Source: Kibdelosporangium aridum
Lineage (GTDB): Bacteria; Actinomycetota; Actinomycetes; Mycobacteriales; Pseudonocardiaceae
NCBI RefSeq assembly: GCF_900176515.1
Contig: NZ_FWXV01000003.1
Coordinates: 930,001 to 994,000 of the forward strand
Reading direction: 5' to 3'
Length of the DNA stretch: 64,000 bases
Part shown: positions 32,522-40,899 of the stretch, piece after piece
Position numbering within the stretch: the stretch's first letter is position 1
How the letters are laid out: each line of letters opens with the position of its first letter
Made by a program: the position numbers and the translations under genes
The notes under the pieces: model-generated
The model's input: the letters and a program-made list of their open reading frames with translations, nothing else
Told to the model about the DNA's origin: nothing
The model's database searches: none

Positions 32522-35500
32522 TCAGCTGCGCGGCTTCTCGCGCATCTCGTAGGTCTCGATCACGTCGTCGACCCTGAGGTCGGAGTACGAGCCGAGCGTC
32601 AGACCACATTCGTAGCCTTCGCGGACCTCGGTCACGTCGTCCTTGAACCGCCGAAGCGAACTGACCGGCAGGTTCTCCTGGACCACCTTGCTGTCCCGGA
32701 TCAACCTGGCCTTGGCGTTGCGCCGGATCTCGCCGGACATCACCAGGCAACCGGCGATCGTGCCGAACTTGGAGGACTTGAACACGTCGCGCACCTCCGC
32801 GCGGCCGAGCTCGACCTCCTCGAACTCCGGCTTGAGCATGCCCTTGAGGGCCTGCTCGATCTCGTCGATCGCCTGGTAGATCACCGAGTAGTAGCGGATG
32901 TCGATGCCTTCGCGGGCGGCCTGGTCGGCCACCTTTGACTCGGCCCGCACGTTGAAGCCGAGGATGATCGCGCCGGACGCGATCGCCAGGTCGACGTTCG
33001 CCTTGGTGATGCCACCGACACCGCGGTCGATCACCCGCACCTGGACCTCGTCGCCGACCTCGATCTTCATCAGCGCGTCCTCGAGTGCCTCGACGGTACC
33101 CGAGTTGTCGCCCTTGATGATCAAGGTGAGCTCGCCGGTCTCCTTCAGTGCCGAGTCCAGGTCCTCAAGCGAGTACCGCTTGAACTTCGCGGCGTTCTGC
33201 GCGTTGCGGGTCCTGGCCTGGCGGCGCTCGGCGATCTGCCGGGCCACCCGGTCCTCGTCGACAACCAGGAACGTGTCACCGGCACCGGGCACCGACGTGA
33301 AGCCGATGACCTGGACCGGACGCGATGGCGTGGCCACCGTGACGTCCTCGTTGTACTCGTCGACCATCCGGCGCACGCGACCGTACGCGTCACCGGCGAC
33401 GATCGAGTCACCGACACGCAACGAACCACGCTGCACCAGCACGGTCGCGACAGGGCCGCGGCCACGGTCGAGGTGCGCCTCGATCGCGACACCCTGGGCT
33501 TCCATGTTCGGGTTGGCCCGCAGGTCCAGCGCCGCGTCGGCGGTCAGCAGGATCGCGTCGAGCAGGCCGTCGATGTTGATGCCCTGCTTGGCCGAGATGT
33601 CCACGAACATGGTCTCGCCGCCGTACTCCTCGGCGACCAGGCCGTACTCGGTGAGCTGCTGGCGGATCTTGGCGGGGTTGGCCCCCTCCTTGTCGATCTT
33701 GTTCACCGCGACCACGATCGGCACGTTGGCCGCCTGGGCGTGGTTGATCGCCTCCACCGTCTGCGGCATCACACCGTCGTCGGCCGCGACCACGATCACC
33801 GCGATGTCCGTGGCCTGCGCACCACGGGCACGCATGGCGGTGAACGCCTCGTGACCCGGGGTGTCGATGAAGGTGATCAGCCGGTCGTTGCCCTCGAGCT
33901 CGGCTTTGACCTGGTAGGCACCGATGTGCTGGGTGATGCCACCGGCTTCGCCCGCGATCACGTTCGCCTTGCGGATGGTGTCCAGAAGGCGGGTCTTACC
34001 GTGGTCGACGTGACCCATGACGGTCACGACCGGCGGCCGGGACTCCAGCGCCTCTTCGCCGCCGGTGTCCTCGCCGTAGGTGATGTCGAAGGACTCGAGC
34101 AGCTCGCGGTCCTCCTCCTCCGGGCTGACGACCTGCACGGTGTAGTTCATCTCGGTACCGAGCAGCTCGAGCACGTCCTCGGAGACGGACTGCGTCGCGG
34201 TGACCATCTCACCGAGGTGGAACAGCACCTGCACCAGCGAAGCCGGGTTGGCGTTGATCTTCTCGGCGAAGTCGGTCAGCGAAGCACCGCGCGGCAGCCG
34301 GATGGTCTCCCCGTTGCCCTTCGGCAACCGGACACCGCCGACGCTCGGCGCCTGCATGTTGTCCATGTACTCCTGGCGCTTCTGCCGCTTCGACTTGCGG
34401 CCACGGCGCGAGGGACCACCGGGACGGCCGAACGCGCCCGCGGCACCGCCGCGACCGCCGCCACCACCGGGACGACCGCCACCGCCACCGCGGAAGCCAC
34501 CGCCACCGGCAGGTGCACCACCGCCACCGCCGGGACCACCGCCACCGGGACGGAAGCCGCCGCCTCCGCCACCACCGCCGCCACCGCGGAAGCCACCGCC
34601 TCCGCCGCCGCCACCGCCGCCACGGAAGCCACCGCCGCCACCACCGGGACGGCCACCGCCGCCGCCACCGGGGCCACCACGACCACCGCCGCCGCCACCG
34701 GGGCCACCACGACCGCCACCGCCGGGACCACCGGCAGGACGCTGCGGACGAGGCGGCATCATGCCCGGGTTCGGACGCGGCGGCATGTTGCCCGGGCTCG
34801 GCCGTGGGCCGGACGGACGGTCACCGCGGTCACCGCGCGGCGCGCGGTCCGGACGGTCGCCACCTGGACGAGGGCCACGCTCGGGACGGTCACCGTCTGG
34901 ACGGCCACCGCCTGGGCGCGGAGCGGACGGACGAGGCGTGGGAGCGCCACCGCCGACACCGAACGGGTTGTTACCCGGCCGCGGCGCGCGCGGACCAGGC
35001 TTGGGCGACTGCGTACGCGGCGGAACCGTGGTCCCGCCACCGCCGCCACCCTGTTGGTTGGGCTGCTGCCTCGGCCCTGGACGCGGCCCCGGCTTGGTCG
35101 ACGGCGCGTCGGTACGCGCCGCGGCCGGCTTGGGCTGCTGGGGCTGTTGCTGCTGCGGGGCCTGCTGCTGTGTTTGCTGGGCCGGCTTCGGGCCAGGCCG
35201 CGGACCGGGCTTGACGCCTTGGCCTGCCTGCTTGGTCGGTGCTGCCTGGAAAGTCGCCGTATTGCTCGCGGCCGCGGCGGCCGGCTGCTGGGCCGGCTTG
35301 GGCGCGGGGGTCGCTGGTTTGGCGGGCGCAGCGGACGGCGCGGCTGCCGGGGCAGCACTGGCCGCGGCCGCTGGGGCCTGCTGTGGTTTCTGGGGTGCCG
35401 GCTTCGGGGCCGGCGGGCCGGGCCGTGGGCCTGGCTTGGCGCTGCCACCGGACTTGCCGCCCTTGGCGTCTCCGGACTTCGGGTACGAGTCCCGGAGCCT

Positions 35501-35635
35501 GCGCGCCACCGGCGCCTCCACTGTGGAGGACGCCGACTTCACGTACTCACCGAGATCGGCGAGTTTCGTGAGTACTTCCTTGCTCGTGACACCGAGCTCT
35601 TTCGCGAGCTCGTGCACGCGGGCCTTGCCTGCCAC
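32522..35635 (-). CDS. infB: translation initiation factor IF-2
   Basis: 1037 aa. It brings fMet-tRNA to the 30S subunit and promotes subunit joining. IF2_N motif RVHELAKELGVTSKEVLTKL at residues about 6-25. Then a very long low-complexity linker: Pro/Ala/Gln to about residue 300, then almost pure Gly/Arg/Pro (about 300-400). A second IF2_N and the GTPase domain follow (GHVDHGKTRLLD near 540, DTPGHEAFTAMR, NKIDKEGA), then domains II to IV. GTG 35635 has GAGGAG upstream. The glycine tract is the only unusual part and gives a repetitive DNA stretch at 34440-34740. Confidence 0.98.
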   Translation of the reverse strand: MAGKARVHELAKELGVTSKEVLTKLADLGEYVKSASSTVEAPVARRLRDSYPKSGDAKGGKSGGSAKPGPRPGPPAPKPAPQKPQQAPAAAASAAPAAAPSAAPAKPATPAPKPAQQPAAAAASNTATFQAAPTKQAGQGVKPGPRPGPKPAQQTQQQAPQQQQPQQPKPAAARTDAPSTKPGPRPGPRQQPNQQGGGGGGTTVPPRTQSPKPGPRAPRPGNNPFGVGGGAPTPRPSAPRPGGGRPDGDRPERGPRPGGDRPDRAPRGDRGDRPSGPRPSPGNMPPRPNPGMMPPRPQRPAGGPGGGGRGGPGGGGGGRGGPGGGGGGRPGGGGGGFRGGGGGGGGGGFRGGGGGGGGGGFRPGGGGPGGGGGAPAGGGGFRGGGGGRPGGGGGRGGAAGAFGRPGGPSRRGRKSKRQKRQEYMDNMQAPSVGGVRLPKGNGETIRLPRGASLTDFAEKINANPASLVQVLFHLGEMVTATQSVSEDVLELLGTEMNYTVQVVSPEEEDRELLESFDITYGEDTGGEEALESRPPVVTVMGHVDHGKTRLLDTIRKANVIAGEAGGITQHIGAYQVKAELEGNDRLITFIDTPGHEAFTAMRARGAQATDIAVIVVAADDGVMPQTVEAINHAQAANVPIVVAVNKIDKEGANPAKIRQQLTEYGLVAEEYGGETMFVDISAKQGINIDGLLDAILLTADAALDLRANPNMEAQGVAIEAHLDRGRGPVATVLVQRGSLRVGDSIVAGDAYGRVRRMVDEYNEDVTVATPSRPVQVIGFTSVPGAGDTFLVVDEDRVARQIAERRQARTRNAQNAAKFKRYSLEDLDSALKETGELTLIIKGDNSGTVEALEDALMKIEVGDEVQVRVIDRGVGGITKANVDLAIASGAIILGFNVRAESKVADQAAREGIDIRYYSVIYQAIDEIEQALKGMLKPEFEEVELGRAEVRDVFKSSKFGTIAGCLVMSGEIRRNAKARLIRDSKVVQENLPVSSLRRFKDDVTEVREGYECGLTLGSYSDLRVDDVIETYEMREKPRS

Positions 35636-35725
35636 TGCTCTCCTCACTGGGGAGGCCGGCGGCAAAATAACCCGCTCGACCTCGTCCTACCGTCGCACGT
35701 TCATGGTGTCGGCTTCACGGCTGAC

Positions 35726-36094
35726 TCATGACGGGTCGACCTGCTTCCTGTGTCCGGCTAGACCAGCTTTCTGGTCTTCTGTCGGTCGGGCCTCAAGCCC
35801 GATTCGGGCTCGCACCTCTGCTGAGTCGAGCGGCCCTTGGACGCGCAACGCCCTGGGGAACGCCTTCTTCCGCTCGGCGGAGTCCAGGCACGCCAGAACG
35901 GGATGCAACCAAGCGCCCCTCCCAGCGTGCCGCCGCCGCGGATCGGGTACTAGCTTCCCGCCCTCGGCGACCACGCGCAGTAATTCCTCGGCCAGCGTCC
36001 TGGTCCGGCAGCCCACGCACGTGCGCACTGGGCCAAGCCCTTCCGGGGGACCCTCTCGACGTGCGGGAACCGGCCCTCGACGACGACCTGCCAA
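35726..36094 (-). CDS. YlxR family RNA-binding protein (DUF448)
   Basis: 122 aa, longer than the typical 90-100 because of basic N- and C-terminal extensions. The YlxR core is visible: PVRTCVGCRTR with the conserved CxxC, a GRGAWLHP motif, and ERKKAFPRALR. Located between nusA and infB as usual; proposed nucleoid-associated or RNA-binding regulator. Likely TTG start at 36094 with AGG 8 nt upstream, 18 nt after the nusA stop. Confidence 0.9.
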   Translation of the reverse strand: MAGRRRGPVPARREGPPEGLGPVRTCVGCRTRTLAEELLRVVAEGGKLVPDPRRRHAGRGAWLHPVLACLDSAERKKAFPRALRVQGPLDSAEVRARIGLEARPTEDQKAGLAGHRKQVDPS

Positions 36095-36112
36095 GATTCT
36101 ACCTACTACCGC

Positions 36113-37129
36113 CTACTCAGCCGAACCCGATGTCGGTCCGGCCGCGTTCGCGGCTGTCTCAGCATCGCTACGGATGTCGATACGCCACCCGGTCAGCCGA
36201 GCGGCAAGCCTTGCGTTCTGGCCCTCTTTACCGATCGCGAGCGACAACTGGAAGTCCGGCACGACCACCCGTGCGGTCTTCGCGCGCTCGTCGACCACCC
36301 GCACTGATACAACCTTCGCAGGTGAGAGGGCATTCCCGACGAACGTGGCCGGATCGTCGGAGTAGTCGATGATATCGATCTTCTCGCCGGCGAGCTCGCT
36401 CATTACGTTTCGGACTCGAGCGCCCATCGGTCCGATACACGCGCCCTTGGCGTTGACCCCGGCGACCGTGGAACGCACCGCGATCTTGGAACGGTGACCT
36501 GCCTCACGTGCGACCGCGGGGATCTCCACGGTGCCGTCGGCGATCTCCGGGACCTCGAGCGCGAACAGTCTGCGGACCAGGTTGGGGTGCGTTCTGGACA
36601 GCGTGATCTGCGGGCCGCGGGCACCGCGCGTGACGCCCAGGACGTAGCACTTGATCCGCACGCCGTGCTCGTAGCGCTCGCCAGGCACCTGCTCGACAGC
36701 GGGCAGCACGCCCTCGGTGTCGCCAACCTGGACGACGACCATGCCGCGCGAGTTCGCCCGCGCGTCGCGCTGCACGACGCCTGCGACGATCTCACCTTCC
36801 TTGGCGGAGAACTCGCCGAACGTCTTCTCGTGCTCAGCGTCCCGCAGCCGCTGCAGGATCACCTGGCGGGCCGTGGTCGCCGCGATCCGGCCGAAGCCCT
36901 CCGGTGTGTCGTCCCACTCCTCGACGACCTCGCCCGCCGGGCCCAGCTGCTGGGCCAGTACGCGCACCACGCCGGTGCGCCGGTCGATGTCGATCTTGGC
37001 GTGCGGGACGTGCCCCTCGGTGTGCTTGTAGGCGGTGAGCAACGCCGTCTCGATGGCCTCGATGACCGTCTCGAATGGAATGTCTTTGTCGCGCTCGATG
37101 GCGCGCAGTGCGGCGATGTCGACGTTCAC
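36113..37129 (-). CDS. nusA: transcription termination/antitermination factor NusA
   Basis: 338 aa. N-terminal RNA-polymerase-binding domain (IPFETVIEAIETALLTAYK), S1 domain (EGEIVAGVVQRD), then two KH domains (KGACIGPMGARVRNVMSEL; LAIGKEGQNARLAARLTGW). It ends after KH2, lacking the acidic repeats of E. coli NusA, as usual in actinobacteria. It regulates pausing and termination and rRNA antitermination. GTG start overlaps the rimP stop. Confidence 0.97.
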   Translation of the reverse strand: MNVDIAALRAIERDKDIPFETVIEAIETALLTAYKHTEGHVPHAKIDIDRRTGVVRVLAQQLGPAGEVVEEWDDTPEGFGRIAATTARQVILQRLRDAEHEKTFGEFSAKEGEIVAGVVQRDARANSRGMVVVQVGDTEGVLPAVEQVPGERYEHGVRIKCYVLGVTRGARGPQITLSRTHPNLVRRLFALEVPEIADGTVEIPAVAREAGHRSKIAVRSTVAGVNAKGACIGPMGARVRNVMSELAGEKIDIIDYSDDPATFVGNALSPAKVVSVRVVDERAKTARVVVPDFQLSLAIGKEGQNARLAARLTGWRIDIRSDAETAANAAGPTSGSAE

Positions 37130-37641
37130 CGTGCCCCCTCCTGGCTACCGCCGCCCAGCCGGGCCAACTCCTCCGGCGGTGGTTGTTTGAACTCGACCTC
37201 GACGACGGCGTGGTCGACGGCGTCGAACGGCACCTGCCGCAGTTCGCCGCCGACGAGCATCTGCACGTCGTTCTCGCTGGTGTCGCCGACGCGCCCGGTG
37301 AACGTCTCGTCGGCGGTGCGCACCTTCACCAGACGCAGCCGCGCCCGGCGCCAGTGCCTCGGCTTGGTCAGCGGCCGGTCCAGCCCCGGTGAGGTCACTT
37401 CCAGGGTGTACGGGCCGCCAAGGACGTGGTCGTGCTCGTCGAGCACACCCGACACGGTGCGGCTCACGCCCGCGACCTCGTCGAGTTCGATGCCCTTCTC
37501 GGCGTCCACCACCACCTTGACCAGGCTGCGACGACCTGCGCGCTGAACCTCGAGCTGCTCGAGCTCGAAGCCTGCTGCGCCAACGGCGTCCCGTACGACG
37601 GGCTCCAGCGCCGCCCCGAGATCACCTTGCTGGTTCGCCAC
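37126..37641 (-). CDS. rimP: ribosome maturation factor RimP
   Basis: 171 aa. N-terminal domain with VRDAVGAAGFELEQLEVQRAG, then LVKVVVDAEKGIELDEVAGVSRTV and TLEVTSPGLDRPLTKPRHW, the family signature, and a C-terminal SH3-like domain. It assists 30S assembly. First gene of the rimP-nusA-ylxR-infB unit, with GTG start; the 119-nt gap upstream (37642-37760) should carry the operon promoter, for which TACGCT on the minus strand near 37700 is a possible -10. Confidence 0.95.
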   Translation of the reverse strand: MANQQGDLGAALEPVVRDAVGAAGFELEQLEVQRAGRRSLVKVVVDAEKGIELDEVAGVSRTVSGVLDEHDHVLGGPYTLEVTSPGLDRPLTKPRHWRRARLRLVKVRTADETFTGRVGDTSENDVQMLVGGELRQVPFDAVDHAVVEVEFKQPPPEELARLGGGSQEGAR

Positions 37642-37760
37642 GTCCGCCGCTCCTGTTCTGGATGATGGTCTCGATCAGTTTCGAGTGTGTACAGCCCAGC
37701 GTATCTCGTCCAGCCGACACCGCCCGCCACGCAGGAGGGGTCCTGGCACTATGACGGACT

Positions 37761-38213
37761 GTGAAGAGCGTTTCCCGGCGTGCCGTGCTGGCGGTTCTTG
37801 CCGTTCCGTTGGTTCCCGCGTGCACGGCGGAGCCCAAGGCGCCGCCGCCACCGGATCCCTTGGCAGCCTTGGCGGAACAGGCTCGCAAGGACGCCGCCGC
37901 GGCGACCGCGTTGGCCGAGTCGAACCCGGATCTGGCGGCCATCGCCGGTGAGGTTGCCAAGGCACGCACCGCGCACGCGACCGCTCTGCAGGCCGAAGTG
38001 GACCGGATGCGTCCGCCGAAAACCACCACGTCCGCCCCGCCGACGTCCTCGGGTGCGAAGCCCGCGCCCGCGACGAAGGCCACGATGGTCGAAGCGCTGA
38101 AGGCGGCGGAGAAGCAGGCGGGCGAGTTGATCACGACCGTGTCCCGGTACCGGGCCGGGTTGCTTGGCTCGGTCGCCGCGGGGTGCGCGAGCCTGCGGGA
38201 GGTTGTCGCGTGA
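37761..38213 (+). CDS. predicted lipoprotein, 150 aa
   Basis: N-terminal signal with SRRAVLAVLAVPLVPAC: twin arginine, short hydrophobic core and a lipobox cysteine at residue 21. After a Pro-rich spacer the mature part is helical, Ala/Lys/Glu-rich with possible coiled coil, interrupted by a Thr/Pro/Ser linker. GTG 37761 follows a TATGAC hexamer closely, so probably leaderless. Its stop overlaps the start of the DUF4439 gene, suggesting that the two proteins work together at the membrane. Confidence 0.8.
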   Translation: MKSVSRRAVLAVLAVPLVPACTAEPKAPPPPDPLAALAEQARKDAAAATALAESNPDLAAIAGEVAKARTAHATALQAEVDRMRPPKTTTSAPPTSSGAKPAPATKATMVEALKAAEKQAGELITTVSRYRAGLLGSVAAGCASLREVVA

Positions 38214-38689
38214 CCCAACAGCCGACACAGCCATCCTCGTCCGCGAAGGCGGTGCCCGAGGACTCGGTCGACGCGGTGCAGCAGGCGCTCGGCGCCGAGC
38301 ACGCCGCGATCTGGATCTACGGCCTGGTGAGCGCGTTTCTGCCGGGGTCGTTCAACAACGCGCTGAACGAGGGCGCGACGACGCACCGGGCCCGCCGCGA
38401 CACCGTCGAACGGGCCCTGAACGCGGCCAATGTCGCCCCTAAGCCCGCCGAGGCGGCGTATGTGCCACCGCAGCCGGTGACCGACCAGGCGTCGAGCCTG
38501 GCCGTGCTGGCGATCGCGGAGTCCGACGCGACCGTGGCATGGCGGTCGGTCCTGGAGCACACCGACGACGCTGACCTGCGCAAAACCGCTCTCGAGGCGC
38601 TGACGAGCTCGGCTGTCCGGGCCACCAGGTGGCGCAAGGCGGCAGGCAGCACCCCGGCCGCGTCCGCGATGCCGGGCCAGCCGGGCTGA
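38210..38689 (+). CDS. DUF4439 ferritin-like protein
   Basis: 159 aa. Four-helix arrangement typical of DUF4439: VQQALGAEHAAIWIYGLVSAFL, THRARRDTVERAL, ASSLAVLAIAESDATVAWRSVLEH and an Ala-rich last helix. The E and H residues match positions of the ferritin-like fold, but a complete di-iron site is not evident to me. It starts by GTGA overlap with the lipoprotein gene. Cytoplasmic; function unknown. Confidence 0.85.
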   Translation: MTQQPTQPSSSAKAVPEDSVDAVQQALGAEHAAIWIYGLVSAFLPGSFNNALNEGATTHRARRDTVERALNAANVAPKPAEAAYVPPQPVTDQASSLAVLAIAESDATVAWRSVLEHTDDADLRKTALEALTSSAVRATRWRKAAGSTPAASAMPGQPG

Positions 38690-38693
38690 GCGG

Positions 38694-39404
38694 TCAGTTC
38701 TTCTTCAGCTGCTCGCCGAAGGCCAGCGCGTCGGTGCTGATCTCCTCGAGCTTGGCCTCGTCGGCCTTCTTGCTGCCGCCCTCGATGTCCGACTCGACGA
38801 TGATCACGTCGTTGCCGCTGATCTTCGCGGCGAAGGCGCCGTTTGCCAGCGAGTTCAGCCCGTTGACCTTCACCCGGCCGTCCTTGACCAGGTCGTTGAC
38901 GTTGCCGGTGCCGTCGGTCTCGGTCAGTTTCTTCAGCTCCGCGGCGTCGGCGGCACTGGGCATCCGCACCACCGCGACGGAGCTGTACACCGTCTTGCCG
39001 TCGACTGTGGTGGTGTAGAGCTCACGGATGACCTCGGTGCACGGCTTCTTCTCGAAGAAGTCCTGCACCTTGTGGTACGACACGCGAGCGCAGTTGCTGT
39101 CGCGCACCGGAGTGGCCACCTGCTCGTGCTTGACGAACTTGAACTTCGTCTGCGGCTGGGACTGCTCGGTCGGCTGCGTGGTCGAGTCGGGCGTGTTGCC
39201 GCCCTGCTGGATCAGCCACCACAACATGCCCGATACCGCCGCGACGCCCACCAGGCCAAGCCCTTTGAGCACGTACTCGCGGGTCTTGCTCTTCCCGGGC
39301 TCTGGCCCGCGTCGAGGCGGCGCAGCCGGGTGCGACGGCACTCGCGGGATGCGCGTCGTCTGGTCCGGGTTGTTGTACTGACCCGGGCGGTAAGGATCGG
39401 ACAC
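38694..39404 (-). CDS. membrane-anchored extracytoplasmic protein, 236 aa
   Basis: Cytoplasmic Pro-rich N-terminus (about 45 residues), one membrane span (LKGLGLVGVAAVSGMLWWL, about 48-66), Thr/Gln linker, and an outer domain of about 150 residues with a pair of cysteines (NCARVSY, KKPCTEV) that may form a disulfide. GTG 39404 is chosen, since the frame upstream runs into the preceding gene. Family not recognised; similar anchored proteins are common in actinomycetes. It follows the aminotransferase gene by 22 nt and is probably co-transcribed. Confidence 0.75.
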   Translation of the reverse strand: MSDPYRPGQYNNPDQTTRIPRVPSHPAAPPRRGPEPGKSKTREYVLKGLGLVGVAAVSGMLWWLIQQGGNTPDSTTQPTEQSQPQTKFKFVKHEQVATPVRDSNCARVSYHKVQDFFEKKPCTEVIRELYTTTVDGKTVYSSVAVVRMPSAADAAELKKLTETDGTGNVNDLVKDGRVKVNGLNSLANGAFAAKISGNDVIIVESDIEGGSKKADEAKLEEISTDALAFGEQLKKN

Positions 39405-39426
39405 GACACGCACGGTACCTAGTCCA

Positions 39427-40458
39427 TCAGTCCCGGAGTGCCGAGAGTACCGATTCGATATCTCCGGCGGTGTTGTACAGATGGCACGCGAGTCGTACTC
39501 GACCTGCACGGACACTGGATTTCACGCCCGCGGCGGCCAGTTTCTCGGCCGCATCCGGGATGTCGAGCGACACGATCGCGGATCCCTTCGGTGCCAACCC
39601 GAGCGCGACCAGCAGGCCGTCGGCGAGGCCGACGCAGTGGTCACGCACCGCCTCGATGTCCAGCGATGCCAGCCACGGCACCACAATCGCGGCGGTGAGC
39701 TGGGAGAACCACACCGGCGAAAGGTCAAGCCCGCGCGCGTCCGAGGCCAGCCGCAAGGGAAGCCCGTACACCGTGGACCACGGATCCTCGCCCGCGTACC
39801 AGTTCGCCGCGATGGGAACGGTGCGCTCCAACGTTTCCGGCTTCACCGCCATCCACGCGGCACCGCGCGGGGACATCAACCATTTGTAGCAAGCGCCGAT
39901 GACCCAGTCAGCCCAGTCCAAGCGCAGGGGCATCCAGCCCGCTGCCTGTGTGACGTCAAGCAGGACCTGCGTCCCGGCGGCGGCCGCGGCGTCACGTAAC
40001 GATTCGAGATCGACCACGGTCCCGTCGGCCGATTGCACCACGCTGACCGCGACGAGATCGAAACGGTCCACACAGGACGGCAGCTCGGCTAGGTCGACCT
40101 CGGTCACCGTCACCCCGCGATGTGCTTGCGAGGCAAAGGGAAAAGAGACACTGGTGAATTCGCCGCGTGCGGTGACCACGCGGGTGCCGTCCGGGACACT
40201 CGCGGCGACGAGACTGATCAGCTGCGAAACGCTTGCCCCGGAGGCAACCGTGCTCTCCTCGACGCCGATCAGCGCACCCCACGCCTTTCGGGCAAGGCGT
40301 ACATCCGAGTCGAAGTCGGGCGGTGCGTCCTTACCGGACTGCCAGCGCCGCACGGCATCCATCAAGCCGTCGACGGCTACTTTCGGTGGAATCCCGATAC
40401 TCGCCGTGTTGAGATACCCGGCCGGGACATCGAAGGACTGCCCGAATGCGATGCGCAC
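39427..40458 (-). CDS. class V aminotransferase (PLP-dependent)
   Basis: 343 aa fold-type I enzyme. VLLDVTQAAGWMPL gives the PLP-binding Asp region, and ACYKWLMSPRGAAWM has the Schiff-base lysine. Related to cysteine desulfurase/isopenicillin-N-epimerase-like enzymes, but no catalytic-loop Cys is apparent near the C-terminus, so a desulfurase role is unlikely. Substrate unknown. GTG 40458 lies 6 nt after TAACGT on the minus strand; the same hexamer is equidistant from the yjbQ start on the other strand. Confidence 0.87.
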   Translation of the reverse strand: MRIAFGQSFDVPAGYLNTASIGIPPKVAVDGLMDAVRRWQSGKDAPPDFDSDVRLARKAWGALIGVEESTVASGASVSQLISLVAASVPDGTRVVTARGEFTSVSFPFASQAHRGVTVTEVDLAELPSCVDRFDLVAVSVVQSADGTVVDLESLRDAAAAAGTQVLLDVTQAAGWMPLRLDWADWVIGACYKWLMSPRGAAWMAVKPETLERTVPIAANWYAGEDPWSTVYGLPLRLASDARGLDLSPVWFSQLTAAIVVPWLASLDIEAVRDHCVGLADGLLVALGLAPKGSAIVSLDIPDAAEKLAAAGVKSSVRAGRVRLACHLYNTAGDIESVLSALRD

Positions 40459-40476
40459 GGATGCACGTTACCCGGC

Positions 40477-40899
40477 ATGATCCCGGATATGTACAGCGAA
40501 GAATTTCAGATCAGGACCGGTTCGCAGGAGGTCGTGCACGATCTGACCGACGTGTGCCGCCGGTTTCTGTCCGATGCCGACGCTTCGGACGGGCTGCTGC
40601 ACGTGTGGGTGCCACATGCGACGGCCGGTCTCGCGGTGATCGAGACCGGCGCGGGCAGTGACGACGACCTGTTGACGGCGTTGGGTGACCTGCTGCCCAA
40701 GGACAACCGGTGGCAGCACCGGCACGGCTCGCCGGGACACGGCCGGGATCACGTGCTTCCCGCGTTCCTGCCGCCGTATGCGAGCGTGCCGGTGCTGGAC
40801 GGCCGGATGGCCTTGGGCACGTGGCAGTCGGTGTGCCTAGTGGACACCAACGGGGACAACCCCGTTCGAACTGTTCGCCTCAGCTTCCTGGCGGGCTGA
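40477..40899 (+). CDS. YjbQ/UPF0047 family protein (secondary thiamine-phosphate synthase-like)
   Basis: 140 aa. Family motifs: LLHVWVPHATAGLAVIE and HRHGSPGHGRDHVLPAFLPP with the conserved His cluster, then MALGTWQSVCLVD. Members have weak thiamine-phosphate synthase activity; their physiological role is uncertain. ATG 40477 is taken; ATG 40489 is an alternative. Leaderless start probable. Its 3' end overlaps the convergent ABC-2-like gene by 63 nt. Confidence 0.9.
   Translation: MIPDMYSEEFQIRTGSQEVVHDLTDVCRRFLSDADASDGLLHVWVPHATAGLAVIETGAGSDDDLLTALGDLLPKDNRWQHRHGSPGHGRDHVLPAFLPPYASVPVLDGRMALGTWQSVCLVDTNGDNPVRTVRLSFLAG

Noticed and set aside
34440..34740. CRISPR-like or minisatellite array
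   Set aside because: The repetition is the triplet pattern of Gly codons inside infB, with no spacer-repeat structure.
33473..36365. Two plus-strand frames of more than 700 codons opposite infB, one Pro/Arg-rich
   Set aside because: They arise from the antisense of the glycine-rich infB tract and have no start signals or recognisable domains.
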